Positions 45,789-55,901 of a stretch of DNA of 64,000 nt are shown one piece after another; within the stretch, counting starts at the first letter, position 1; each line of letters begins with the position of its first letter. The position numbers and the translations under genes are program-made. This DNA is from Sulfurospirillum arsenophilum NBRC 109478 (lineage in GTDB: Bacteria; Campylobacterota; Campylobacteria; Campylobacterales; Sulfurospirillaceae): NCBI RefSeq assembly GCF_000813345.1, contig NZ_BBQF01000001.1, positions 558,001 to 622,000 on the forward strand, in the 5' to 3' direction. The notes beneath the pieces are model-generated. The model did no database searches, was not told the origin of the DNA, and worked only from the letters and a program-made list of their open reading frames with translations.

Positions 45789-48605
45789 ATGATAAAAATT
45801 TACGGTGCTAGAGAAAATAATCTTAAAAATATCAACCTAGAAATTCCTAAAAACAAGCTCGTGGTCTTTACGGGTTTGAGTGGTAGTGGAAAAAGTACCT
45901 TGGCGTTTGATACGCTTTATGCGGAAGGACAACGTCGCTACATCGAGTCGCTCTCTTCGTATGCACGACAGTTTTTAGATCGTGTGGGAAAACCTGATGT
46001 CGATAAAATCGAAGGTTTAACACCAGCCATTGCTATCGACCAGAAGACAACGAGTAAAAACCCGCGCTCAACGGTGGGAACGATTACCGAAATTTATGAT
46101 TATTTGCGTTTGCTTTACGCGCGTGTGGGGAAACAACACTGCCATCTTTGTGGCAAAGAGATCTCACAGATGTCGGTTGCTGACATCATCGAGCAGGTTT
46201 TGAAATTGCCTCCTGAAACGAAGCTTTCTATCTTAGCACCACTGGTGCGTGAGAAAAAGGGTAGTTTTGCCGACATGATCGAATCGCTTCGTCATAAAGG
46301 CTATGTGCGTGCTTTAGTGGATGGCGTTATGGTACGTTTGGATGAAGAGATAGAGCTTTCTAAAACCAAAAAACATACCATTAAAGTCATCATCGATCGT
46401 GTTGTTGTTCGTGAAGAGAACAAAGAACGCATCGCTACGGACATCGAAAAAGCACTTTTAGAGAGTTATGGCGAAGTCGAGCTTGACATCTCCAATGCTG
46501 ACGAAGTAGGGCTTCCAACTTCTCATATTCACTACAGCGAGCATTTAGCCTGTTTTGATTGTAAGATCAGTTTTGAACCGCTTGAGCCACTCTCATTTTC
46601 GTTTAACTCTCCCAAAGGTGCATGTTCAACGTGCGATGGTTTGGGCATTCGCTATACGCTTGATCTTAAGAAAATCATCAATGAACACGTGAGCATCGAA
46701 GAGGGTGCCATTAAAATATTTTACGGGTTTAACAAAAGCTTTTATGCTAAATTCTTACAGGCTTTTTGTGAAGCTGCGGGCATTAATACCAAAATACCGT
46801 ATGAAGAACTCGAAGAGTATCAACAAAAATCTATTCTGCACGGTGGCGTGGAAGAGGCGACTTTCTTTTGGAAAAAACATAAACTGACCCGAAAATGGGA
46901 AGGTGTCATCAAAATCGCTTACGATATGCTCAAAGATGAGAAAGAATTAGGCGATTATATGAGCGAGAAGACGTGCGACACGTGTGGTGGGTACCGTCTG
47001 AAACAAGAGAGTTTGACTGTACGTTTGGCAAAGAAAAACATCGCGGACATACTTGAACTTCCGATAGATCAGTGTTTGGCTTTTTTCCAAGACGAGAAAA
47101 ATTTTGCGTCCATGAAATCACAACACAAGATGATCTCTGAGCCTATTTTAAAAGAGATTAAAGAGCGTCTCTTCTTCTTATTTGATGTAGGACTGGGTTA
47201 CATCAGTCTTGGGCGTGATGCAAGAACCATCAGCGGTGGTGAGGCGCAGCGTATTCGTATCGCTTCGCAGATTGGTAGTGGTTTAACGGGAGTTATGTAC
47301 GTCCTTGATGAGCCAAGCATCGGTTTGCATGAACGTGACACACTCAAACTCATTCGCACCCTTCGCAGTTTACAGAAAAAAGGCAACTCGGTTATTGTGG
47401 TAGAGCATGACAAAGAGACCATTAAAACAGCAGATTTTATTGTGGACATTGGACCTGGGGCTGGAAAATTTGGTGGGGAAGTTGTTTTCAAAGGTACCAA
47501 TGAAGAGCTTTTAAAAAGCAATACCTTGACGGCGCAATACCTCAATGGCAGTAAAATTATTAATTATCGTGAAAATAGAAAACAAGACCGCTGGATAGAA
47601 CTGAACAATGTGACCATCAACAATATCCAAAATCTTGATGTGAAAATTCCTCTGGGAAATTTAGTGGCGATTACAGGTGTGAGTGGCAGTGGTAAAAGTT
47701 CACTCATCCTTCAGACGTTGCTTCCTGTGGCGAAAGAGTATCTTAACCGTGCAAAAAAAGTGAACAAAGTTGCGGGCGTTGAGTGCATAGGACTCGATCA
47801 ACTGGATAAAGTGATCTATCTGGATCAAAGTCCGATTGGTAGAACGCCACGTTCAAATCCGGCTACATACACAGGAGTCATGGATGAGATCAGAGCGCTG
47901 TTTGCTAAAACCAAAGAGGCTCAGATAAGAGGTTACAGTGTAGGCCGTTTCTCGTTTAACGTTAAAGGTGGACGTTGTGAGAAGTGCCAAGGTGATGGCG
48001 AAATTAAGATTGAGATGCATTTCTTGCCAGACATTATGGTCAAATGCGATAGCTGTAAGGGGCATCGCTACAATGCGCAAACTTTGGAGATCAAATACAA
48101 AGGCAAATCCATCTCCGATGTACTCAGCATGAGTGTCGATGAGGCTTTTGAGTTTTTCAAAGCTATTCCTAAAATTCATCAAAAAGTGCAAACATTGTCA
48201 GATGTCGGTTTAGGCTACATAACCTTGGGTCAAAATGCAGTGACACTGAGTGGTGGTGAAGCTCAACGTATTAAACTTGCCAAAGAGCTCAGCAAAAAAG
48301 ATACAGGCAATACACTCTATGTTTTAGATGAGCCAACCACAGGTTTACACTTCGCTGATGTGGACAGACTGGTAAAAGTGTTACACCATCTCACAGATAT
48401 GGGTAACAGTGTTTTGGTCATTGAGCACAACATGGACGTGATAAAGAATGCAGACTATATGATCGATATGGGACCTGAGGGTGGAAGCTATGGTGGTCGC
48501 ATAATCGCGATGGGAACGCCATTTGAGGTTGCTCGCGACGCTGAAAAATCAGGTAGTTTTACAGGAAAATTTTTAGCAGAAGAATTGGAATCGGAAAAGA
48601 AGTAA
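45789..48605 (+). CDS. uvrA: Excinuclease ABC subunit A
   Basis: DNA-damage recognition ATPase of nucleotide excision repair. 938 residues. First Walker A GLSGSGKSTLAFDTLYAEGQ near 31, ABC signature SGGEAQRIRIA, second Walker A GVSGSGKSS near 635 and second signature LSGGEAQRIKLA. Zinc Cys pairs are CHLCGKE, CFDCKISF...CSTCDGLG, CDTCGGYR, and CEKCQGDGEIK...CDSCKGHRYN. No palindrome inside. Confidence 0.97.
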   Translation: MIKIYGARENNLKNINLEIPKNKLVVFTGLSGSGKSTLAFDTLYAEGQRRYIESLSSYARQFLDRVGKPDVDKIEGLTPAIAIDQKTTSKNPRSTVGTITEIYDYLRLLYARVGKQHCHLCGKEISQMSVADIIEQVLKLPPETKLSILAPLVREKKGSFADMIESLRHKGYVRALVDGVMVRLDEEIELSKTKKHTIKVIIDRVVVREENKERIATDIEKALLESYGEVELDISNADEVGLPTSHIHYSEHLACFDCKISFEPLEPLSFSFNSPKGACSTCDGLGIRYTLDLKKIINEHVSIEEGAIKIFYGFNKSFYAKFLQAFCEAAGINTKIPYEELEEYQQKSILHGGVEEATFFWKKHKLTRKWEGVIKIAYDMLKDEKELGDYMSEKTCDTCGGYRLKQESLTVRLAKKNIADILELPIDQCLAFFQDEKNFASMKSQHKMISEPILKEIKERLFFLFDVGLGYISLGRDARTISGGEAQRIRIASQIGSGLTGVMYVLDEPSIGLHERDTLKLIRTLRSLQKKGNSVIVVEHDKETIKTADFIVDIGPGAGKFGGEVVFKGTNEELLKSNTLTAQYLNGSKIINYRENRKQDRWIELNNVTINNIQNLDVKIPLGNLVAITGVSGSGKSSLILQTLLPVAKEYLNRAKKVNKVAGVECIGLDQLDKVIYLDQSPIGRTPRSNPATYTGVMDEIRALFAKTKEAQIRGYSVGRFSFNVKGGRCEKCQGDGEIKIEMHFLPDIMVKCDSCKGHRYNAQTLEIKYKGKSISDVLSMSVDEAFEFFKAIPKIHQKVQTLSDVGLGYITLGQNAVTLSGGEAQRIKLAKELSKKDTGNTLYVLDEPTTGLHFADVDRLVKVLHHLTDMGNSVLVIEHNMDVIKNADYMIDMGPEGGSYGGRIIAMGTPFEVARDAEKSGSFTGKFLAEELESEKK

Positions 48606-48660
48606 CACGAGGTGTTTCCTTTTGTAACGTTTTCGATACGAATAAATGTCACGGACCCTT

Positions 48661-48670
48661 TTACATGTAA
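48661..48670. repeat. TTACATGTAA palindrome, copy 22
   Basis: Between uvrA and the first symporter gene; 29 nt before that gene's likely -10 box. Confidence 0.92.
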
Positions 48671-48699
48671 ACCTACATAATATAGACATAATTTTTAAC

Positions 48700-48705
48700 T
48701 ATAAT
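48700..48705 (+). promoter_or_regulatory. -10 box for the first DAACS symporter
   Basis: TATAAT in the uvrA/symporter gap, 30 nt before the TTG start. Confidence 0.6.
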
Positions 48706-48735
48706 CGACTCATCTAAAAATGAAAAGGATGTTTC

Positions 48736-50061
48736 TTGGAACAAGCAGCGAATGTTGTAAAAAAGAAAAACTGGATGAGCTATACGATTAAGAGTTTAGC
48801 TTTTTGGGTTATTGTTGGCATTGTCGCAGGTATTGCTCTTGGTATGGTTGATCCAAAATTAGCTATACAAGCAAAACCAGGTATTGACTGGTTTATTCAA
48901 ATATTAAAATGGCTAGTAGGCCCGATTATCTTTTTAACGATTATCTCAGGTATCGTTGGTCTTGAGAGTTTAAAAGAAGTAGGTTCTATCGGTCTTAAAG
49001 CGTTTATTTATTTTGAGATTGTTAGTACCTTTGCCTTAGCAATTGGTGTACTTTTCGGTAACCTTTTGGGTGCTGGAAAGGGTATGAACCTCTCTGTTGA
49101 GTCATTGGACGCAAAAAGTGTGGCTAAATTTACAACCAATACAGGTGATGTAGGTTCTATCTGGTCTATCTTAAAAGGTGCCATTCCAAGTGATCCAATT
49201 TCACCATTTATCAATGGTCAAACACTTCAAGTACTAACAATGGCATTGGTTTTGGCAATTCTTATTTCTGCATTTGGTGGAAAACATAAAGCGTCTATTC
49301 TTAAACCTCTTGAAATTGCACAAAACTTTTTCTTTAAAATCTTAACAATTTTAATGTGGTTAAGCCCAATTGCATCCTTTAGTGCTATGGCATTTTTGAT
49401 TGGTAAATTTGGTATTGCATCATTGGTCAATATGGCAAGTTTACTCGGCGTTATGTTTATCTCTGTTATAGCATTTGTTTTTGGTGTACTTGGTATCATC
49501 ATGGCTATCTTTAAAATCAACATCTTTAAGTTTATGCGTTTTATTTACAAAGAGGTATTGATCGTATTTGCAACTTCTTCAAGCGAATCTGCATTGGCTC
49601 CTTTGATGCGTCGTCTAGAAGCAGCAGGTGTAAGCAGAGGTACAACAGGTCTTGTTATCCCTACAGGGTATTCATTTAACCTTGATTGTACGAATATCTA
49701 TCTTTCACTCTCTATCATCTTCCTTTCTCAAGCATTCAATATTCCATTGACACTTGGCGAAGAGTTAAGCATTATTCTTATTTTGATGATTACATCAAAA
49801 GGTGCGGTTGGTGTTACAGGTTCAGGCTTTATCGTTCTTGCAGGAACACTTTCCGCTATGGGTGGAGCAATTCCAGTAGCAACTGTTTCTGTTCTTTTGG
49901 GTGTTGATAAGTTTATGAGCGAAATGAGAGCGGTTGGTAACTTATGTGGAAACGCAGTTGCGGCAGTTGTTGTTGGTGCATGGGATAAACAGATCGATAT
50001 GGAAAAATTCAAATATTCATTAGACCATCCAGAAAGCGTTGCAGACGCGATTCCAGGTTAA
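48736..50061 (+). CDS. Dicarboxylate/amino-acid:cation symporter (DAACS), copy 1
   Basis: Sodium- or proton-coupled carrier for dicarboxylates, glutamate or aspartate. 441 residues. Conserved re-entrant segments are SSSESALAPLMRRLE and GYSFNLDCTNIYLSLS, and the GVTGSGFIVLAGTLSAMGG loop. Start is TTG 48736, with AAGGAT 7 nt upstream. About 80 % identical by eye to the next gene. A hairpin terminator follows. Confidence 0.9.
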   Translation: MEQAANVVKKKNWMSYTIKSLAFWVIVGIVAGIALGMVDPKLAIQAKPGIDWFIQILKWLVGPIIFLTIISGIVGLESLKEVGSIGLKAFIYFEIVSTFALAIGVLFGNLLGAGKGMNLSVESLDAKSVAKFTTNTGDVGSIWSILKGAIPSDPISPFINGQTLQVLTMALVLAILISAFGGKHKASILKPLEIAQNFFFKILTILMWLSPIASFSAMAFLIGKFGIASLVNMASLLGVMFISVIAFVFGVLGIIMAIFKINIFKFMRFIYKEVLIVFATSSSESALAPLMRRLEAAGVSRGTTGLVIPTGYSFNLDCTNIYLSLSIIFLSQAFNIPLTLGEELSIILILMITSKGAVGVTGSGFIVLAGTLSAMGGAIPVATVSVLLGVDKFMSEMRAVGNLCGNAVAAVVVGAWDKQIDMEKFKYSLDHPESVADAIPG

Positions 50062-50077
50062 TAGAATTATATATCAT

Positions 50078-50120
50078 GCCAATGAGGTGTTACAATTACC
50101 TCATTGGCTCTCCTTTTTTT
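50078..50120 (+). terminator. Rho-independent terminator after symporter 1
   Basis: 11-bp stem GCCAATGAGGT/ACCTCATTGGC with a 9-nt loop (50078-50108), then CTCC and a run of seven T. Confidence 0.85.
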
Positions 50121-50289
50121 AATGCTTCATCCCCCTTTTTGTTTAAAAAATCTCATTAAAATCCCCTTGGCTATGTCATAATAAATACATATATCATCAA
50201 ACACTTTGCAAATACATCTAAGTTTACGTAGAGATTAAATACGCATTTATAGCACTTGGAATGGTTTTGAAGTATCTAAAGGGTCCCCG

Positions 50290-51618
50290 TTGAACAGAGT
50301 GAGTAAGAAAAAGGGAAGTAAGAAAGATTGGAAACATTACACCGTTAAAAGTTTGGCTTTTTGGGTTGTTGTCGCAATTATTTCAGGTGTCGTATTTGGT
50401 ATGATTGATCCGCAAAATGCGATCAAAGCAAAACCAGGAATCGATTGGTTTATTCAAGTCCTTAAATGGCTTGTTGGTCCGATTATTTTCTTAACCATCA
50501 TTACAGGTATTGTTGGGCTTGAGAGCCTCAAAGAGGTTGGTTCCATTGGTATAAAAGCGTTTATTTACTTTGAAGTTGTCAGTACCTTTGCTTTAGCCAT
50601 AGGTGTTTTATTTGGCAATATCCTACGTCCCGGCGAGGGGATGAATCTTTCCGTTGAATCCTTAGATGCTTCGAGTGTTGAAAGCTTCACGCAAGTAAAG
50701 CAAGAGGTAGGTTCGGCGTGGACGATTCTTAAAAGTGCTATTCCGACAGATCCTATTTCTCCTTTTATTCACGGCGATACTCTTAAAGTTTTAGTCATGG
50801 CACTTGTACTTGCAATTTTGATTTCTGCATTTGGTGGAAAACATAAGTCAGCTATCTTAAAGCCATTAGAGAAAGCTCAAAACTTTTTCTTTAAAATTTT
50901 AACCTTGATTATGTGGTCAAGTCCGATTGCTAGCTTTAGTGCTATGGCATTTTTAATTGGTAAATTTGGCATCGCTTCACTCATTGGTATGGCAAATTTA
51001 TTGGGTGTAATGCTCGTTTCCGTACTTGCCTTTACTTTTGGGGTATTGGGAATTATTTTATGGTTTTATAAAATTAATGTTTTCAAATTTATGCGTTTTA
51101 TTTCCAAAGAGGTATTGATCGTCTTTGCAACCTCTTCAAGTGAAGCAGCGCTTGCTCCATTGATGAGAAGACTGGAATCTGCGGGTGTAAGTAGAGGGAC
51201 AACAGGTTTGGTTATTCCTACAGGCTACTCGTTTAATCTTGGTTGTACCAATATCTATTTGGCTCTTTCGATTATCTTTCTTTCCCAAGCGTTCAATGTT
51301 CCTTTAACACTGAGTGAACAGATGAGCATTATTCTTATTTTGATGGTCACCTCAAAAGGCGCTGTTGGCGTTACTGGTTCAGGTATTATCATTCTTGCAG
51401 GAACTCTGTCTGCTATGGGTGGTGCCATTCCTGTTGCTACGGTTGCTGTACTCTTAGGTGTTGATAAATTTATGAGTGAGATGAGAGCGGTTGGTAACCT
51501 TTGTGGTAACGCGGTTGCTACGGTTTTCGTTGGTGTGTGGGATAAACAGATTGATATGAAAAAATTCAAACGCGCATTGGATCATCCAGAGAGCGTTGAA
51601 GATACCATTCCAGGTTAA
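50290..51618 (+). CDS. Dicarboxylate/amino-acid:cation symporter (DAACS), copy 2
   Basis: 442 residues. Tandem paralogue of the preceding gene over its full length, with SSSEAALAPLMRRLE and GYSFNLGCTNIYLALS; the Asp before Cys-Thr-Asn-Ile in copy 1 is Gly here, a possible specificity change. Start is TTG 50290 with AAAGGG (50278-50283) 6 nt upstream. It has its own terminator, so each copy may be separately expressed. Confidence 0.9.
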   Translation: MNRVSKKKGSKKDWKHYTVKSLAFWVVVAIISGVVFGMIDPQNAIKAKPGIDWFIQVLKWLVGPIIFLTIITGIVGLESLKEVGSIGIKAFIYFEVVSTFALAIGVLFGNILRPGEGMNLSVESLDASSVESFTQVKQEVGSAWTILKSAIPTDPISPFIHGDTLKVLVMALVLAILISAFGGKHKSAILKPLEKAQNFFFKILTLIMWSSPIASFSAMAFLIGKFGIASLIGMANLLGVMLVSVLAFTFGVLGIILWFYKINVFKFMRFISKEVLIVFATSSSEAALAPLMRRLESAGVSRGTTGLVIPTGYSFNLGCTNIYLALSIIFLSQAFNVPLTLSEQMSIILILMVTSKGAVGVTGSGIIILAGTLSAMGGAIPVATVAVLLGVDKFMSEMRAVGNLCGNAVATVFVGVWDKQIDMKKFKRALDHPESVEDTIPG

Positions 51619-51628
51619 TAAAATCTAG

Positions 51629-51659
51629 GCTAATGAGAGAAGCCTCTCATTAGCTTTTT
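51629..51659 (+). terminator. Rho-independent terminator after symporter 2
   Basis: 11-bp stem GCTAATGAGAG/CTCTCATTAGC with tetraloop AAGC, followed by TTTTT. Confidence 0.85.
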
Positions 51660-51672
51660 AACTAATCCGCGC

Positions 51673-51678
51673 TATAAT
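51673..51678 (+). promoter_or_regulatory. -10 box of the small-gene/polA unit
   Basis: TATAAT (GCTATAATCTT), directly followed by a 19-bp inverted repeat. Confidence 0.6.
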
Positions 51679-51697
51679 CTTTATCAAATTGATAAAG
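51679..51697. promoter_or_regulatory. 19-bp inverted repeat at the transcription start
   Basis: CTTTATCAA-A-TTGATAAAG, perfect symmetry, just after the -10 box. Could be an operator or a 5'-UTR hairpin. Confidence 0.55.
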
Positions 51698-51706
51698 AGA
51701 GATGAG

Positions 51707-51885
51707 ATGCTAAAAGAGATAGCAGAGCGCATCAGAGCCCTTCTTCCACTTCCTCAAAGTCTTCTTCTGTACATTTTTTCACTCAATCTTTGTGTAAAAG
51801 AAAAATTGGATAACACCCTTTTATCAGCGTTGTTGAAAAACTCAAAGACTATAACCCATCCTTACATGTAAAGGCGATTTTGTGA
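51707..51885 (+). pseudogene. Small gene upstream of polA, apparently frameshifted
   Basis: Frame 1 reads MLKEIAERIRALLPLPQSLL... for about 54 residues and stops in the palindrome at 51862. A shift by -1 near 51810 instead gives HPFISVVEKLKDYNPSLHV and KAIL, ending in TGA that overlaps the polA GTG as GTGA, the usual coupled arrangement. This suggests a real small gene with an indel (or a programmed frameshift, or a sequencing error). Function unknown. Confidence 0.45.
51862..51871. repeat. TTACATGTAA palindrome, copy 23
   Basis: In the small gene 11 nt before polA; reads Leu-His-Val-Lys in the shifted frame, Tyr-Met-stop in the unshifted one. Confidence 0.9.
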
Positions 51886-54539
51886 AAACACTTACCATCA
51901 TTGATACGTTTGGCTTTTTTTTTAGAAACTACTACGCTTTGCCACAACTGCGTAATTCCCAAGGTTTCCCTACAGGGCTTTTAACAGGCTTTGCCAATTT
52001 TATCTATGCTATTAAAAATGAGCATGATACCGACTATTTGATGTTCGCACTGGATAGTAAAGGTAAAAACTTTCGCCATACGATAGATCCAAACTACAAA
52101 GCCAACCGCCCCGAAGCACCTGAAGATCTTAAACGCCAATTACCTGTGGCCGTTTCGTGGATTGAGAAGATGGGCTTTAAGTTTTACAGTGAAGAGGGGT
52201 TTGAAGCGGATGATGTCATCGCATCAGCGGTGCGTTTTGCTAAAAGCCATGACATTAAAGTGCGCATTGTTACGCATGACAAAGATCTCTACCAGCTGAT
52301 TGATGATGGTAGAGTGGTTATTTATGATCCGATGAAAAAGATGGAAATCGATACCGAAAAGTGTTTTGAAAAATTTGGCGTTTACCCGAATAAAATTAAT
52401 GAGTATCTCTCCCTTGTAGGAGATGTCGCCGATAATATTCCTGGTGTTAAAGGCATCGGTCCAAAAGGAGCTAAAAAGCTTTTAGATGATTTTGGCACTG
52501 TTGAAAATGTCTATGCAAACTTAGAGCGTGTGTCCAATCCTCGTGTCCAAACGATGCTAGAAGAGGGACGCGAAAAAGCGTTTCTCAGTCACCAATTGGT
52601 CAAGCTGGATGATTCTTTAAATATTGCGGGCAACTTTGAGTCATTTCATTTTCCTTGCGACAATCCTCTTATCAATATCGCTGATGAATTAGAAAAATAC
52701 GAGTTACGCCATATGCTCTCCCGTGTACGAAACGAAGCTTTACATGTAAAACCAAAAGAGACGCCAAACAACAGTTTTAAAGCGATTCTTGTGGATGATA
52801 CCAAGATGCTTTTTAACATCATTGAAGGCATTGAAGAAGATGCCATTGTCGCGTTTGATACTGAGACTAACGCTTTGGATGCGTATAATGCCAAGATCGT
52901 AGGTTTCTCCTTTGCCATAAACGCAGAGGAAGCGTACTATGTACCAATCGCTCATCATTATTTGGGTGTGGGTGATCAAATCAGCCTTGTGGACGCAAAG
53001 CGTGCGCTTATTGAACTTTTTAAACATAAAATTGTAGGGCAAAATCTTAAATATGATCTTGCTGTGATTGAAAATAATTTTGACATAAAAGACGTAAATA
53101 TTTATGCCGACACGATGCTCCTTGCATGGCTTCTTAATCCTGAAAACAATGTTGGTCTTGACACACTTGCTTTGCGCTTTTTTAATCACTCAATGGTGAA
53201 GTTTAAAGACGTAGTGCAAAAAGGTGAAAACTTCAGTACGGTGCCATTGGAAAAAGCATGTGAATATGCAAGTGAAGATGCATGGATGACGCTCAGGCTC
53301 TACTATAAACTGCATGAGATGCTCGATCCTCACTTGCTCGATCTTGCAAAAGAGGTGGAGTTTCCTTTCATTCGAACACTCATGAAAATGGAAAAAGAGG
53401 GCATTCAAATTGATGGTGCTTATTTTGAAACACTTTTAAAGCGTACCGATCTTGCTATTGAAGCGCTGAAAGCAGAGATATTTACGCTGTGTGATGCGAC
53501 CTTTAATCTCAACTCAACACAACAACTAGGCAATGTGCTTTTTGAACAACTAGGACTGCCTACGGTTAAAAAGACGAAAACGGGTTACAGTACCGATGAA
53601 AATGTTTTGAATGAACTCTTAGATAAGCACCCAAGCATTGCCAAACTTTTGGAGTACAGAGAACTGTACAAGCTTCGTTCAACCTACATTGAGCCATTGC
53701 TTAAACTCTCAAAAGAGTCTCCTTTGGGACGCGTTCATACGTCGTTTATGCAAACGGGAACTTCAACAGGAAGACTGAGCTCAAAAGATCCAAATCTTCA
53801 AAATATTCCTGTAAAAACAGAGTTGGGACGCGAAGTGCGTGGTGGATTTGTTGCAAAAGAGGGGTATAAACTCATCGGCATCGACTACTCACAAATTGAG
53901 CTAAGACTTTTGGCACATTTTAGTGGTGATGAAGCGATGGTACATGCGTTTCAAGCTGGCAAAGATATCCATAAAGAGACAGCGCTGAAGCTTTTTGGCG
54001 AAGAGGAAGCGGCAGCCAAACGTGGTGTGGCTAAAAGCATTAACTTTGGTCTTCTTTATGGTATGGGACCCAAACGTTTGTCAGAAACGATTGGCATCAC
54101 AACCAAAGAGGCAAAGAGTTATATAGAGAGCTATTTTGCAACGTTTCCAACCATTAAAAATTTTCTCACCTCAGTAGCAGAGAATGCTAAAAAAGAGGGC
54201 TTTGTTCAAACGTTACTGGGTAGAAAGCGTTTTTTTGACTTTGAACATGCCAATGGTATGCAATACGCTGGTTATCTTCGTGAAGCGGTCAATACCGTTT
54301 TTCAAGGCAGTGCTGCCGATCTTATCAAACTTTCGATGAATAAAATTATGGCAACGCTTGTGGACGATGAAGCAAAACTCTTACTTCAAATTCACGATGA
54401 ACTTATCTTTGAAGTGAAAGAGGAGCGGGCAGAAACCTTTGCTGTGCAAGCACAAAAAGTAATGGAAGAGATTTATGCACTTAAAGTGCCACTTAAAGTA
54501 TCGATTGCGATAGGCAATAATTGGGGAGAATTAAAATGA
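51882..54539 (+). CDS. polA: DNA polymerase I
   Basis: Gap-filling and primer-removing polymerase. 885 residues. 5'-3' exonuclease about 1-290 ([24 protein letters not shown]); 3'-5' proofreading domain about 310-480 with FDTETNALD retained; polymerase domain 500-885 with motif [19 protein letters not shown], the [17 protein letters not shown]-helix and motif [11 protein letters not shown]. Start is GTG 51882. The stop overlaps the mntP ATG in ATGA. Confidence 0.96.
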   Translation: MKTLTIIDTFGFFFRNYYALPQLRNSQGFPTGLLTGFANFIYAIKNEHDTDYLMFALDSKGKNFRHTIDPNYKANRPEAPEDLKRQLPVAVSWIEKMGFKFYSEEGFEADDVIASAVRFAKSHDIKVRIVTHDKDLYQLIDDGRVVIYDPMKKMEIDTEKCFEKFGVYPNKINEYLSLVGDVADNIPGVKGIGPKGAKKLLDDFGTVENVYANLERVSNPRVQTMLEEGREKAFLSHQLVKLDDSLNIAGNFESFHFPCDNPLINIADELEKYELRHMLSRVRNEALHVKPKETPNNSFKAILVDDTKMLFNIIEGIEEDAIVAFDTETNALDAYNAKIVGFSFAINAEEAYYVPIAHHYLGVGDQISLVDAKRALIELFKHKIVGQNLKYDLAVIENNFDIKDVNIYADTMLLAWLLNPENNVGLDTLALRFFNHSMVKFKDVVQKGENFSTVPLEKACEYASEDAWMTLRLYYKLHEMLDPHLLDLAKEVEFPFIRTLMKMEKEGIQIDGAYFETLLKRTDLAIEALKAEIFTLCDATFNLNSTQQLGNVLFEQLGLPTVKKTKTGYSTDENVLNELLDKHPSIAKLLEYRELYKLRSTYIEPLLKLSKESPLGRVHTSFMQTGTSTGRLSSKDPNLQNIPVKTELGREVRGGFVAKEGYKLIGIDYSQIELRLLAHFSGDEAMVHAFQAGKDIHKETALKLFGEEEAAAKRGVAKSINFGLLYGMGPKRLSETIGITTKEAKSYIESYFATFPTIKNFLTSVAENAKKEGFVQTLLGRKRFFDFEHANGMQYAGYLREAVNTVFQGSAADLIKLSMNKIMATLVDDEAKLLLQIHDELIFEVKEERAETFAVQAQKVMEEIYALKVPLKVSIAIGNNWGELK
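52740..52749. repeat. TTACATGTAA palindrome, copy 24
   Basis: In polA, read as Leu-His-Val-Lys in the linker between the two nuclease domains. Confidence 0.9.
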
Positions 54540-55078
54540 TAGAGGTATTGCTATTGGCGTTTGCACTGAGTATGGATGCCTTTGCGGTTTCTATTGGACT
54601 TGGCGCTAAACAAAATGGGCATACCACTAAAGCCCTTGCCCTTAAATCTGGGCTCTTTTTTGGTATTTTTCAAGCCATAATGCCACTTATTGGCTACTTG
54701 GGTGGAAAAGGTGTTTTGGGGTTCGTCAGCAGTTATGCGTCGTATATTGCTTTTGGGCTTCTGCTTCTTATTGGTGCCAAGATGATCTATGAAGGGGTCA
54801 ATGAGGGCGTTGAAGAGGAGATTGCGAAGATTACCAATAAGATTATGCTTACCCTTGCCATTGCCACGAGTATTGATGCTATGGCCGCGGGTTTTAGCTT
54901 GATGCTTTTGCCCCTTAATCCTTTTCTCGCCTGTGGTATCATCGGTTTGACAACATTTGTCATCAGTTTTATCGGTGTTTATGTTGGAAAATTGACAGGA
55001 ACGTGGTTGGAGAGTAAAGCTGAGATTTTTGGCGGCGTGGTTTTGGTAGTGATAGGTTTTAGGATTTTATTTTTTTAG
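54536..55078 (+). CDS. mntP: MntP-type manganese efflux pump
   Basis: Six-helix exporter of the MntP (formerly DUF204) family. About 180 residues. The family repeat has acidic residues in helices: [21 protein letters not shown] and [21 protein letters not shown] 54536 overlaps the polA stop. The +5 codon extension upstream is not used. A long inverted repeat follows the stop. Confidence 0.85.
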   Translation: MIEVLLLAFALSMDAFAVSIGLGAKQNGHTTKALALKSGLFFGIFQAIMPLIGYLGGKGVLGFVSSYASYIAFGLLLLIGAKMIYEGVNEGVEEEIAKITNKIMLTLAIATSIDAMAAGFSLMLLPLNPFLACGIIGLTTFVISFIGVYVGKLTGTWLESKAEIFGGVVLVVIGFRILFF

Positions 55079-55083
55079 GAGAA

Positions 55084-55114
55084 GTTTGTCTTTAGTCAAT
55101 CGCTAAAGACAAAC
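55084..55114. terminator. Inverted repeat between convergent mntP and outer-membrane gene
   Basis: 12-bp stem GTTTGTCTTTAG/CTAAAGACAAAC with a 7-nt loop. No clear T run on the plus strand; possibly a bidirectional terminator. Confidence 0.5.
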
Positions 55115-55124
55115 GTGTATCGAT

Positions 55125-55745
55125 TTAGAATTTGTAGTTTACGCCAACATAGTACTGAATAATTTTTTCAGCTTCAAGTTTGACATCGGCTCTATCTGTG
55201 CCATTATCGATTGAGAATGTATCCTTAACATCACTGATCATATAACGAACACCGATCTCTAACTCTGTATTTTTTGTAACTGAGTAAAGAAAACCAGCTT
55301 CTGGACCATAATTAAAGCCTTTTGGTTTATCAAGTTGGAGGTCTTTCGCAACATCAGTATCATATTTTGCTATGCTATAAGAAGCATTGACACCGATAAA
55401 AGGTGTCAATCCAGATTTATTTTTAAATAAGTAGTCATATCCTAAACCGAATGTATAGGATGATACGTCTTCTTTTTTGTTTTGATACGATACATTTCCG
55501 TAAATTCTACCAAAGTCAAAATATTTACCTACTTTGATACCTTCATAAGTACTATCAATAGTATCTTTATAAACACCTTCATCACTAATTCCTTTACTTG
55601 GCATATCAGAGTATCCAGATGTTTTAAGATGCATACTCATACCACCAAACTCTCCACCTACAAACCATTCGTTACCCGCTTCGGCTGCAATAAGCCCTGA
55701 TAAACTTGCACACAGTAGTGATGCAACGATCAAACTTTTTTTCAT
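55125..55745 (-). CDS. Outer-membrane beta-barrel protein
   Basis: About 206 residues. Signal peptide KKSLIVASLLCASLSGLIAAEA, then alternating strands ending in the aromatic C-terminal signature YYVGVNYKF typical of outer-membrane barrels. Small eight-stranded-type porin or OmpA-like barrel; function unknown. ATG 55745 with GAAGGAAAATT ahead is chosen over the longer frame. Its gene has lower palindrome content and no copies. Confidence 0.8.
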   Translation of the reverse strand: MKKSLIVASLLCASLSGLIAAEAGNEWFVGGEFGGMSMHLKTSGYSDMPSKGISDEGVYKDTIDSTYEGIKVGKYFDFGRIYGNVSYQNKKEDVSSYTFGLGYDYLFKNKSGLTPFIGVNASYSIAKYDTDVAKDLQLDKPKGFNYGPEAGFLYSVTKNTELEIGVRYMISDVKDTFSIDNGTDRADVKLEAEKIIQYYVGVNYKF

Positions 55746-55901
55746 AATTTTCCTTCTTGTATTTAAAGTGACCTGCAATTAAAGCATATTGATTAATTAA
55801 ATACAAACAGTTATTACTAGTTGTATTTAAAAGAGTGCTAAAATAAGAATTTTTTTCTTCTGTGACGCATTCTGTGACGCGGAAGTACTACAATTAGTAG
55901 T

